Origin: Colwellia sp. TT2012
GTDB lineage: Bacteria > Pseudomonadota > Gammaproteobacteria > Enterobacterales > Alteromonadaceae
Direction of reading: 5' to 3'
NCBI RefSeq assembly: GCF_001440345.1
Contig: NZ_LJYX01000009.1
Location: 1-64,000, forward strand
Length of the DNA stretch: 64,000 nucleotides
Shown: positions 19,501-27,446 of the stretch, in pieces
How the letters are laid out: each line of letters starts with the position of its first letter
Position numbering within the stretch: position 1 is the first letter of the stretch
Notes under the pieces: model-generated
Told to the model about the DNA's origin: nothing
Database searches by the model: none
What the model saw: the letters and a program-made list of their open reading frames with translations, nothing else
Made by a program: the position numbers and the translations under genes

Positions 19501-22500
19501 AGACCAATTCAAACCCTAGCTAATGTTCAAACTCAAGCCAAAGCCCGATCAACAATCGTAACTGGAGCACAAGTGAAAAGTACCTCTCAAGCGACTATTA
19601 AAAACAATGTAAAACATAAGGCCAGTAAAGAAATTTATCAAGAATCTGCTACGCATCAGGCGTTTTTGACCACTCGTCAAGTAGCCGGTCAGCAAATTTC
19701 TAAGCTGATAGCAATGCAAGCCAACGCCAGTGCCGGCCAACCCGCTTATAGCGCCGAGTCGCAGCCGGTAAGTATTGCGCATACACCTGAACTTGCTGTT
19801 GTTAGCTCAACGGTTAACACAGCAACTTTAGCTGTGGTTAATGATAATTGGGCAGAGCAAGCTGGTTTTAAAATTAAAGGCCCTAAAGGCTATAACTATC
19901 AACCACTGCAATTAAAAGAGCAATTTAGTCAACCGGAAAACATTATTTGGGATACCGCTGATTTAGTTGAATTTGCTGAAGGTGATATCGGTAATGTTTT
20001 TGGTGAAGAATATAAAATTATTGACAGTTACTCACGTCGGGTACGTTTACCCACTACAGATTATTTGTTGGTATCACGGGTAACTGAGCTTGACGCGACC
20101 ATCAATGAATATAAAAAATCATATATGTGTACTGAGTATGATATTCCTGTCGATGCACCTTTTTTAATTGATGGCCAGATTCCATGGTCGGTATCGGTTG
20201 AATCAGGCCAATGTGATTTATTATTAATTTCTTATATAGGTATTGATTTTCAAGCCAAAGGTGAGCGTGTTTACCGACTACTGGATTGTGAATTAACCTT
20301 CTTGGAAGAAATGCCCTTTGGTGGCGAAACCCTGCGTTATGAAATTCACATAGACTCTTATGCGAGAAATGGCGAACAACTATTATTCTTCTTTCACTAC
20401 GACTGTTATGTTGGTGATAAGAAAGTCTTAATCATGCGTAAAGGTTGTGCCGGCTTCTTTACTGACGACGAATTAAAAGACGGTAAAGGTGTTATTCATA
20501 ACGATAAAGACAAAACGGAATTTGCCAATGCAGTCAAAAGTTCATTCACACCTTTATTAAATCGTCCACGTGATCAATACGATTACGCTGATATGATGAA
20601 GTTAGTGAATGGCGATGTTGCCGGTTGTTTTGGCGCTGATTATGATCAAAAAGGCCGTAACCCGTCATTAAAATTTTCATCAGAAAAGTTCTTAATGATC
20701 GAACGTATTATTAATATTGATGCCAGTGGCGGCCATTGGGGTTTAGGACTTATTGAAGGTCAGAAAGATTTAGCCCCTGATCATTGGTACTTCCCTTGTC
20801 ACTTTAAAGGTGATGAAGTGATGGCTGGCTCATTAATGAGTGAAGGTTGTGGTCAAATGGCGATGTTCTTGATGTTGTCATTAGGCATGCACGCCAATAT
20901 GAACAATGCGCGTTTCCAACCTATGCCGGGTCAGTCGCAAACGGTTCGTTGTCGTGGTCAAGTTCAGCCCCAGCATAATACCCTGACTTATCGCATGGAA
21001 GTCACGGAAATGGGCATGCAGCCATATCCGTATCTTAAAGCCAATATTGATATTATTCTTGATGGCAAAGTAGTGGTTGATTTTAAAAACTTGGCGATGA
21101 TGATCACCGAGCAAGATGACAACTCGCCGTACCCAGTAACCTTACCTGACAATGTCGCCTTAGTAAGTAATATTGCGGTTGATGAAGTGGCAAGTATTGT
21201 TGAAAGTGGCGAGTTAGACGAGCGTGGCATTAACCCGTTTAAACATATTGAACGGCCGTTAATGAAAGTAATGTCTGACTTTGATGCGCCAAAAGAAAAG
21301 GGTGTAACCCCGCTGCAGCATTTTGAAGCGCCAATGGTTGCCGGGCAAAATCGCGTGCCTGATACCGCGCCGTTTACCCCGTGGCATATGTTTGAATTTG
21401 CTACGGGTAATATCTCAAAATGTTTTGGTGCTGATTTTGACGTCTACAAGGGGAGAATTCCTCCGCGTACACCATGTGGCGATTTACAAGTTGTCACGCA
21501 AGTGGTTGAAGTTACTGGCACACGTTTAGAGCTGAAAAAACCATCCAGCTGTATTGCTGAATATTATGTGCCTGAAGACGCATGGTATTTCACCAAAAAC
21601 AGCGTCAATAACTGGATGCCATATTCATTAATTATGGAAATAGCGCTACAACCAAATGGCTTTATTTCAGGTTATATGGGCACTACTTTAGTTTATCCAG
21701 AAAAAGATTTATTTTTCCGTAACTTAGATGGTAGTGGTGACTTACTTAAACAAGTCGACTTACGCGGTAAAACTATCGTCAATAAATCGGAATTGTTAAG
21801 TACCACCATGGCTGGCGGTATGATCATTCAAAGTTTCACCTTTGAGCTGTATGTTAAAGATGATAGCCAAGCCGCACAATCCCTTGCCAGTCATGATTTA
21901 TTTTATAAAGGCAAGGCAGTATTTGGTTATTTTGGCGCGGATGCCTTAACGAACCAGTTAGGCATAGACAACGGTAAAGTCACTTATCCTTGGTTTGTTG
22001 ACAATAATACCCCCAAAGCAGACATTGAAGTGTTTGACCTAACCGATAAAACGTTAGCGTTATACCAAGCACCGGTTAATAAACCGCATTATAAACTTGC
22101 TGGCGGACAAATGAACTTTATCGATACCGTCTCTATTGTTGAAGGTGGCGGTAAAGCCGGTGTCGCTTATGTACATGGACTACGCACCATAGATGCCACT
22201 GATTGGTTCTTCCGTTATCACTTCCATCAAGATCCGGTTATGCCAGGCTCATTAGGTGTTGAAGCGATTATTGAATTAATGCAAACCTACGCGCTGAAAA
22301 ATGATTTAGGTGCCCAGTTCACTAATCCAAGATTTATTGCACCAGCAACCTTAGTGAAATGGAAATACCGTGGTCAAATCACGCCACTCAATAAACAAAT
22401 GTCACTTGATGTACATATCACTGATATCGTTCGTAAAGAGGGTGAAGTGCGTTTAATCGGTGATGCTAATTTATCGAAAGATGGTTTACGCATTTACGAA

Positions 22501-22536
22501 GTGAAAGATATTGTTCTTTCCATCATCGAAGCATAA
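16561..22536 (+). CDS. pfaC: PfaC, PUFA synthase subunit (KS-CLF-DH-DH)
   Basis: A 1991-residue subunit. Order: ketosynthase (1 to about 455, Cys207 in DAACASS, FGFGGSNAH near the end), chain length factor (about 475-890) in which the cysteine position reads SAEEN at 675-679 so it is inactive for condensation, a linker of about 250 residues, then two FabA-like hot-dog dehydratase/isomerase regions (His1414 in CHFKGDEVMAGSL; His1887 in YHFHQDPVMPGSLGVEA). These domains introduce and shift the cis double bonds during chain growth. Start ATG follows a good GAGGAAAG site. The gene lies 156 bp after pfaB, separated by a stem-loop. Confidence 0.95.
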   Translation: MENIAVVGIANLFPGSSAPEEFWQQLLNKQDCRSKATKEQMGVDPAKYTGKKGDTDKFYCVQGGYIRGFDFDATSFVQAKNGLTADYLNQLDDLNQWALYVTQQALTDAGYWRSDKLEQCGVILGNLSFPTKSSNHLFMPLYHQVVDSALKNILHKDFQLSHFSPMQQANLAENIHADNALVAGYPSALLAKAAGLGGTHFSLDAACASSCYSVKLACDYLHTGKADMMLAGAVSGADPMFVNMGFSIFQAYPANNIHAPFDKNSQGLFAGEGAGMMVLKRHSDAVRDGDKIHAIIKGGALSNDGKGEFVLSPNTKGQVLVYERAYENAGVDPRDVDYLECHATGTPKGDNVELGSMDTFFSRFPRENGNKPLLGSVKSNLGHLLTAAGMPGMTKAIWALKEGKIPATINLNEPLSSKKGYLTGAQMPTETIDWPTIANNKPRTAGVSVFGFGGSNAHLVLQQPTQTLAPVTTAPKAREPLAIIGMDAHFGGAKDLASFKTLIESNGNTFRELPTKRWKGIEKNSDVMKALSLTKAPVGGYVEDFDIDFLRFKVPPNEQDCLIPQQLMMMKVADNAAKDAGLKEGSNVAVLVAMGIELELHQYRGRVNLSTQIEESLLQQGISLSDEQRETLTNIAKDGVAHAAQLNQYTSFIGNIMASRISALWDFSGPAITLSAEENSVYRCIELAENLFQTSDVDAVIIASVDLAGSIENITLRQHFGKVSVDAESATNTLAQEQWLVGEGAAAFVIIPESKVAQSKIGERSVYATIDSISFANGCDEQAITKAANKSLALAGIQAADISQVEAHASGFIAENSAEKLALPKLYSGKTISSVKSNIGHTFNASGVASIVKSALLLDERSAKTNTATDIARSHIAVNGLGKDGSCAHLILSSSKYAHQSAPVPIPTLAGKPKPKLIKTITLGGNAIFDAIVAKGQLAEMVSIKHAFTGKVLAPVKVGITLNNVKPKLLAQLAGQEKLHRPIQTLANVQTQAKARSTIVTGAQVKSTSQATIKNNVKHKASKEIYQESATHQAFLTTRQVAGQQISKLIAMQANASAGQPAYSAESQPVSIAHTPELAVVSSTVNTATLAVVNDNWAEQAGFKIKGPKGYNYQPLQLKEQFSQPENIIWDTADLVEFAEGDIGNVFGEEYKIIDSYSRRVRLPTTDYLLVSRVTELDATINEYKKSYMCTEYDIPVDAPFLIDGQIPWSVSVESGQCDLLLISYIGIDFQAKGERVYRLLDCELTFLEEMPFGGETLRYEIHIDSYARNGEQLLFFFHYDCYVGDKKVLIMRKGCAGFFTDDELKDGKGVIHNDKDKTEFANAVKSSFTPLLNRPRDQYDYADMMKLVNGDVAGCFGADYDQKGRNPSLKFSSEKFLMIERIINIDASGGHWGLGLIEGQKDLAPDHWYFPCHFKGDEVMAGSLMSEGCGQMAMFLMLSLGMHANMNNARFQPMPGQSQTVRCRGQVQPQHNTLTYRMEVTEMGMQPYPYLKANIDIILDGKVVVDFKNLAMMITEQDDNSPYPVTLPDNVALVSNIAVDEVASIVESGELDERGINPFKHIERPLMKVMSDFDAPKEKGVTPLQHFEAPMVAGQNRVPDTAPFTPWHMFEFATGNISKCFGADFDVYKGRIPPRTPCGDLQVVTQVVEVTGTRLELKKPSSCIAEYYVPEDAWYFTKNSVNNWMPYSLIMEIALQPNGFISGYMGTTLVYPEKDLFFRNLDGSGDLLKQVDLRGKTIVNKSELLSTTMAGGMIIQSFTFELYVKDDSQAAQSLASHDLFYKGKAVFGYFGADALTNQLGIDNGKVTYPWFVDNNTPKADIEVFDLTDKTLALYQAPVNKPHYKLAGGQMNFIDTVSIVEGGGKAGVAYVHGLRTIDATDWFFRYHFHQDPVMPGSLGVEAIIELMQTYALKNDLGAQFTNPRFIAPATLVKWKYRGQITPLNKQMSLDVHITDIVRKEGEVRLIGDANLSKDGLRIYEVKDIVLSIIEA

Positions 22537-22570
22537 TACTTATTCAGCCTAAGTGTTGTTGATGTGATAA

Positions 22571-22634
22571 AAGCAAGTTTCACAAGCATGGATGCTTGTG
22601 TTTAGCCCCACGGATGGGTTTACGCGTCTTGCTT
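22571..22634 (+). promoter_or_regulatory. structured repeat in the pfaC-pfaD gap
   Basis: A nested hairpin: AAGCAAG (22571-22577) pairs with CTTGCTT (22628-22634), and inside lies CACAAGCAT (22581-22589) with ATGCTTGTG (22592-22600), followed by a short CCCCA/TGGGT arm. The GCATGGATGC core and the ACGGATGGGT segment look like a dispersed extragenic palindrome of marine gammaproteobacteria. A related GCATCCATGC palindrome occurs at 55660. There is no T-tract, so it is more likely an mRNA-stability or processing element than a terminator. Confidence 0.5.
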
Positions 22635-22688
22635 GTTCACTCAACAATGCTTATGCCAATACCGAACAAGAACACACAGGAAAATAAC

Positions 22689-24287
22689 ATGTCGAATTTA
22701 AGTTTTAATAATAACAATGCCATCGACTGGGCATGGAAAGTGGATGCCAAAGACGTTAAAAGCAGCAATATTGAAATTAAATCAGCTTTACTGGATTTAA
22801 GTAAACCAGTGTACCTGGCTAAAAAGGGTAATGATTTTGGTGTTGCCAATATTACTTCAACATCAGGTGCCAGTGATGTTTTAGCGTTTGCGCAAAAGTT
22901 AAACCCTGAAGATTTAGGTGATGATGCCTATAAAAAGCAACATGGCGTTAAATACGCTTACCATGGCGGTGCTATGGCTAATGGTATTGCCTCGGTTGAG
23001 CTAGTAGTTGCTCTGGGTAAAGCCGGCTTTTTATGTTCATTTGGCGCAGCAGGTTTAGTACCAGATGCGGTGGAAGATGCCATTAAACGTATTCAAGCTG
23101 AATTGCCTAACGGTCCTTACGCGGTCAACCTTATTCATGCACCTAGCGAAGAAGCATTAGAGCGTGGCGCGGTTGAGCGCTTTTTAAAGTTGGGTGTTAA
23201 CACCGTAGAGGCTTCAGCATATTTGGGTTTGACCGAGCATATTGTTTGGTATCGCCTTGCAGGTTTAAGTAGAAATGCGGATGGTAGTGTTAATATTGGT
23301 AATAAGGTCATAGCCAAAGTATCACGTACCGAAGTAGGGCGCCGCTTTATGGAGCCGGCACCACAAAAGTTGATTGATAAATTATTGGCTCAAGGTAAAG
23401 TTACGCAAGAGCAAGCCGAGCTCTCCAAGCTTGTTCCTATGGCTGATGATATTACCGCTGAGGCAGACTCGGGCGGCCATACCGATAACCGCCCTTTCTT
23501 AACGTTATTACCAACTATCATCGCGTTACGTGATGAAGTGCAAGCGCAATATAATTTCTCACCAGCATTACGCGTTGGTGCCGGTGGTGGTATCGGAACG
23601 CCTGAAGCCGCACTAGCTGCCTTTAACATGGGCGCAGCCTATATAGTGCTTGGTTCAGTAAACCAAGCCTGTGTTGAAGCTGGCGCCTCTGAATATACCC
23701 GTGAATTATTATCGAAAGTAGAAATGGCTGACGTTACTATGGCGCCTGCGGCAGATATGTTTGAAATGGGCGTTAAATTACAAGTGGTTAAACGTGGTTC
23801 AATGTTTGCCATGCGCGCGAAAAAGTTATATGAGCTCTATGTTACTTATGATTCAATTGAAGCGATCCCGGCAGTAGAGCGTTTAAAAATTGAGAAACAA
23901 ATCTTCCGGGCAAACTTAGACGAAGTTTGGTCTGGCACCGAAGCATTTTTCCAAGAGCGTGATCCAGATATGTTAACGCGTGCACAATCGAGCCCTAAAC
24001 GTAAAATGGCACTTATATTCCGTTGGTATTTAGGATTAAGTTCTCGCTGGTCAAATACCGGTGAAAAAGGCCGTGAAATGGATTATCAAATTTGGGCAGG
24101 TCCAAGCTTAGGCGCTTTTAATACTTGGGTAAAAGGTACTTATTTGGAAGATTATACTCGCCGTGGCGCAGTAGATGTCGCTTTGCACATGTTAAAAGGT
24201 GCGGCGTATTTACAACGGGTAAATCAGTTAAAGTTACAAGGTGTAACGTTAACTACTGACTTGGCCAGTTATCGTACTGATGATTAG
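22689..24287 (+). CDS. pfaD: PfaD, FMN-dependent enoyl reductase of PUFA synthase
   Basis: A 532-residue trans-acting enoyl reductase of the nitronate monooxygenase-like TIM-barrel family. It reduces the enoyl intermediate in cycles where the double bond is removed. Visible features are the early Gly-Ala-rich barrel strands (KYAYHGGAMANGIASVELV, GFLCSFGAAGLVP), the FMN phosphate region (RVGAGGGIGTPEAALAAFNMGAAYIVLGS, about residues 295-325) and the C-terminal PfaD-specific segment (QIWAGPSLGAFNTWVKGTYLED). An in-frame earlier start exists, but the ATG at 22689 has AGGA at good spacing and gives the typical N-terminus. It is the last gene of the pfa operon. Confidence 0.94.
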   Translation: MSNLSFNNNNAIDWAWKVDAKDVKSSNIEIKSALLDLSKPVYLAKKGNDFGVANITSTSGASDVLAFAQKLNPEDLGDDAYKKQHGVKYAYHGGAMANGIASVELVVALGKAGFLCSFGAAGLVPDAVEDAIKRIQAELPNGPYAVNLIHAPSEEALERGAVERFLKLGVNTVEASAYLGLTEHIVWYRLAGLSRNADGSVNIGNKVIAKVSRTEVGRRFMEPAPQKLIDKLLAQGKVTQEQAELSKLVPMADDITAEADSGGHTDNRPFLTLLPTIIALRDEVQAQYNFSPALRVGAGGGIGTPEAALAAFNMGAAYIVLGSVNQACVEAGASEYTRELLSKVEMADVTMAPAADMFEMGVKLQVVKRGSMFAMRAKKLYELYVTYDSIEAIPAVERLKIEKQIFRANLDEVWSGTEAFFQERDPDMLTRAQSSPKRKMALIFRWYLGLSSRWSNTGEKGREMDYQIWAGPSLGAFNTWVKGTYLEDYTRRGAVDVALHMLKGAAYLQRVNQLKLQGVTLTTDLASYRTDD

Positions 24288-24440
24288 CCAGCTGGTATGT
24301 AATCTTTACGGGTATAAGTCCCCGTCGTTTGCGGCGTAAATGGTTTTGGCCTTCGTCTAATTAAGATGCCCCTCTTCGCGTAGCGAATTTAAGCCGAAGC
24401 TAGAAGCCTTGGCGTGGGGTTATTCATTAAAGGAATTCAT

Positions 24441-24779
24441 ATGCCCACATGTACCGAATTTGCCGTGTTTGAGGTCAAGCACGCCAATTTAGCGCGAATT
24501 ATCACCTTAAGTGAGTCGCTTTTTGCTGAAATTAATGCGGAGCAAAAGAACATTGTTGCGCATGAAATATTAGTAAAAACCGCTCTTGCCAAAGAGCACT
24601 TAAAAGAGAATTCAGTCGAGGGTGTACAAGAAGTTTGTTGGCATCTCACTTGGGCAAACGTTGCCGCTGTTGAGGCAAGTTCGAGCAAATGGTCAACCTA
24701 CCCAAGCGCAGCGGAAATAGATCGTTTAGTAGGTAAAAAGCTCTATTACGGACACTTTGTTGCGGTGATAGCAAAGTAA
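24441..24779 (+). CDS. small conserved-looking protein downstream of pfaD, unknown
   Basis: A 112-residue soluble protein with no signal peptide or membrane segment. It starts MPTCTEFAVFEVKHANLARII, a beta-alpha pattern, and has a mid-region EVCWHLTWANVAAVEAS. The pattern is compatible with a ferredoxin-like alpha/beta barrel fold of the antibiotic-monooxygenase type, but I do not recognise the family. The start at 24441 is chosen over an upstream in-frame codon because AAAGGA precedes it. It follows pfaD by 153 bp of GC-richer, hairpin-prone DNA (24291-24440), so co-transcription with the PUFA operon is possible but unproven. Confidence 0.65.
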   Translation: MPTCTEFAVFEVKHANLARIITLSESLFAEINAEQKNIVAHEILVKTALAKEHLKENSVEGVQEVCWHLTWANVAAVEASSSKWSTYPSAAEIDRLVGKKLYYGHFVAVIAK

Positions 24780-24879
24780 TAATCTTGCTGATATACCCAT
24801 GTTACTTCAGCGACTAAAATATCGCCTGTTCGCTACTTTCTTTAGACACAGTAGTTAAGCGGGATTTTAACGGCTTTAC

Positions 24880-25230
24880 TTAAGAGACCAGCTTTACGTA
24901 ACTAGCGCGCTCTATATCAACAACCTCAACCGAGGTTGAGCAGGCCTTTATCGCAAGTGTTTCTAAACTGGCGAGTACTCGTTTTGACAGCATAAGTTTT
25001 TGCTCAGTACTTCGACCAGAAAGTATTTTTAAGGTCACGTGAATAAAATAATCTTGCTTTGAGGTATTTTGTAAAGCACCCGTTTGATAATAAACAAAGG
25101 ACACGGCTCTCACTTTGATATCACTACCGTCTTGTTCAAATAATGCCGATTCTAGGCTAGCGTTAAAAACTAAAGGCATTAACGTATTACTGTCTATCGT
25201 TGATGAATGCTCAATCACGCAATGTGGCAT
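24880..25230 (-). CDS. 5-carboxymethyl-2-hydroxymuconate isomerase (CHMI) family protein
   Basis: A 116-residue tautomerase-superfamily protein. It begins MPHCVIEHS, with the catalytic N-terminal proline after Met removal and the PHxxIEYS-type start typical of CHMI. The rest fits the family's alternating strands (FIHVTLKILSGRS) and length. CHMI acts in homoprotocatechuate degradation, but no other hpa genes are nearby, so the true substrate is open. It faces the small ORF at 24441-24779 convergently. Confidence 0.8.
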   Translation of the reverse strand: MPHCVIEHSSTIDSNTLMPLVFNASLESALFEQDGSDIKVRAVSFVYYQTGALQNTSKQDYFIHVTLKILSGRSTEQKLMLSKRVLASLETLAIKACSTSVEVVDIERASYVKLVS

Positions 25231-25429
25231 ATTTTTCTCCGTTATTTAAGGTGATTACTTAATATCCGTTGCTGAGTGATTTTTCGATTTTAAGGTCATT
25301 TCACCCCCCTGCAAAGGCAGGCCATCCGCTCGGTGTGGCTTACCTTTACCGTAAGGGTAAAAAAAGTTACTTAGTCTGCGGTAAACTATGAGATAATTGA
25401 GATCGAAATCACATACTACATGGTCCATT

Positions 25430-25669
25430 ATGAAACTTTTAGTTCGTAACCTTTCCCGTTCAACCACTGAACAAGAAATCCGTATTTTATTTTCTGAACA
25501 TGGCTCAGTCACTGAATGTAACTTAGTTTTAGATCAAGCAACAGCTAAATCAAAAGGTTTTGCTTTTGTAGAAATGCCTAATGAAAAGGAAGCAGCCGCG
25601 GCACTGTCTGCTTTACATGAAAGTAGAGTTGCAAAGAATAAAATTAGAGTGAAAATAGCGCAAAGCTAG
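25430..25669 (+). CDS. small RRM-domain RNA-binding protein
   Basis: A 79-residue protein made of one RNA recognition motif. RNP2 is KLLVRNLS at residues 2-9, RNP1 is KGFAFVEM around residues 41-48, and a terminal strand IRVKIAQ closes the fold. Single-RRM proteins of this type are common in cold-adapted and marine bacteria and in cyanobacteria (Rbp), where several are cold-inducible; a role in RNA handling at low temperature is inference. An upstream in-frame start exists, but the ATG at 25430 gives the canonical short N-terminus. A terminator follows directly. Confidence 0.88.
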   Translation: MKLLVRNLSRSTTEQEIRILFSEHGSVTECNLVLDQATAKSKGFAFVEMPNEKEAAAALSALHESRVAKNKIRVKIAQS

Positions 25670-25692
25670 AGCCAAAAAGATAAAGTAAAAGC

Positions 25693-25724
25693 AAAGCCAG
25701 CGTTAAGTTAATGTTGGCTTTTTT
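25693..25724 (+). terminator. Rho-independent terminator after the RRM gene
   Basis: AAAGCCAGCGTTAA and TTAATGTTGGCTT form a stem with G-U pairs, followed by TTTTTT. It lies 24 bp after the stop codon. Confidence 0.75.
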
Positions 25725-25790
25725 GTCGGTTAGGTGTTCTATATTTGCATGCCATGTTAATGGCATCATGTATGAAGCTCACCCAGGCTA

Positions 25791-26136
<346 letters not shown>

Positions 26137-26405
26137 TAATTCCTCAGATGTTATATCGCTGTTTTAAGTGGCTAAAATATGGAGTGGAGTGATTTGCACC
26201 GCATATAAAAATACTAAGTAAAAACCTTAGTTTATTTCACTAGCTTAATCAAATGCTTAATAACTATTCTATGGGTAAAATAGCCTGTTAAACGAAAATA
26301 GGATTATCAAAGGTAAGCAACAATGATGCAGACGAAGTAGTTAAAATATTAGCAATATTAGTACCAGCAAAATTATACTCATAAAATTGTGTCGCGGGTC
26401 CGTTC

Positions 26406-26819
26406 TTAATTGCTTACAAGCTTTAGTTGAATCTGTATTTTCTTGTTTTCTTTCTCATTAATTGCTTTATACCCTCGAGGGTAAGGCCAACCATATCCCC
26501 AACGAAACTTAGTCGGAAGGTAAGGCGTGCCACCTACACGCACTCCTACTAACATAAGCTCTGCAATGAAGGGCTCTCCTACATTTGAAACACATTGACG
26601 CAGCAACTCATCAGCCTCAACACGCGCTTGATAAGTCCCTCCCATCCAGTATGAAAAATCATGAGCGGTACAACAAGAAAGCCATAACTCTTTATCTTTA
26701 AGAGTACCATCTGGAAATGAACTACAGCCATCAGAGGTGAACGGTTTAATCTCATCTTCTGCATATACCGAGGTTGAGGTAAGGCTTAATAGTATGATGA
26801 TGAGGAGCCAGGATTTCAT
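26406..26819 (-). CDS. secreted phospholipase A2-like protein
   Basis: A 137-residue exported protein. Residues 1-20 are a Sec signal peptide (hydrophobic core, cleavage after VYA). The mature part carries SDGCSSFPDGT, then CCTAHDFSYWMGG around residues 49-61. CCxxHD is the calcium/catalytic motif of the phospholipase A2 superfamily with His-Asp, and the pattern of Gly, Arg, Ala-Asp and Cys after it (RVEADELLRQCV) agrees. Enzymatic activity is inferred, since several bacterial members are uncharacterised. It is monocistronic in appearance and sits between unrelated small genes. Confidence 0.65.
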   Translation of the reverse strand: MKSWLLIIILLSLTSTSVYAEDEIKPFTSDGCSSFPDGTLKDKELWLSCCTAHDFSYWMGGTYQARVEADELLRQCVSNVGEPFIAELMLVGVRVGGTPYLPTKFRWGYGWPYPRGYKAINEKENKKIQIQLKLVSN

Positions 26820-26885
26820 GATGACACTGCCATATCAAGTCCGCTTAAGCGGAAAAAGCGTTGTTTAAAATGCATTTATTTTTAA

Positions 26886-27209
26886 TTAATTAAGAAAATT
26901 TATTTCCATCATAGCGAGTATTTGCTTCACGCTAACGTCTTTTAATACATGCTCTGCTGAAGAATGCACTACACCCGCTTTATCTCCAAAGGCAATGTCG
27001 ACAGTGTCCGGCTTGCTATCATGTAGCACTAAGACAATTTTTTTATCCATAGTGATGCAGTCAATGGTTATCGCATCCGCATTCATGCCTTGCTTACGTA
27101 ATGTTTTATCCATAATACCCATCAAGGTATCTACCTTTTTATTACGGTCATAAAATAAATCATTGGCGGTGGCGACTATATCTGAGAGCTGTGTTAGGGA
27201 TTCTTTCAT
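26886..27209 (-). CDS. conserved-looking small cytosolic protein, unknown
   Basis: A 107-residue soluble protein, alpha-helical at both ends (MKESLTQLSDIVATAND; SVKQILAMMEINFLN) with a central beta hairpin (AITIDCITMDKKIVLVLHDSKPDTVDIAFG). I do not recognise the family. No signal peptide. It is 66 bp upstream, in reading direction, of the PLA2-like gene on the same strand, so a two-gene unit is possible. Confidence 0.55.
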   Translation of the reverse strand: MKESLTQLSDIVATANDLFYDRNKKVDTLMGIMDKTLRKQGMNADAITIDCITMDKKIVLVLHDSKPDTVDIAFGDKAGVVHSSAEHVLKDVSVKQILAMMEINFLN

Positions 27210-27446
27210 TTTATTCTTATCAGTAGTGTGGTGGCTTGGGTATAGACCGGCAAGTAATTGGGCTTACTGTAAACTAGCAAGCAGGTAAAATCTATCGCTA
27301 AGTAAAGCCTTTGCTTTACCCTTGTGGCAACGGTGCGTGACAGTTAACTTACCTTGACCTGCGTTGATTTACCTATCCATACTGGTTAGTTGTTTTGAGA
27401 ACATTTATACTGCGACCCTCTTTTTCACAGTATAAGTATAATTATT

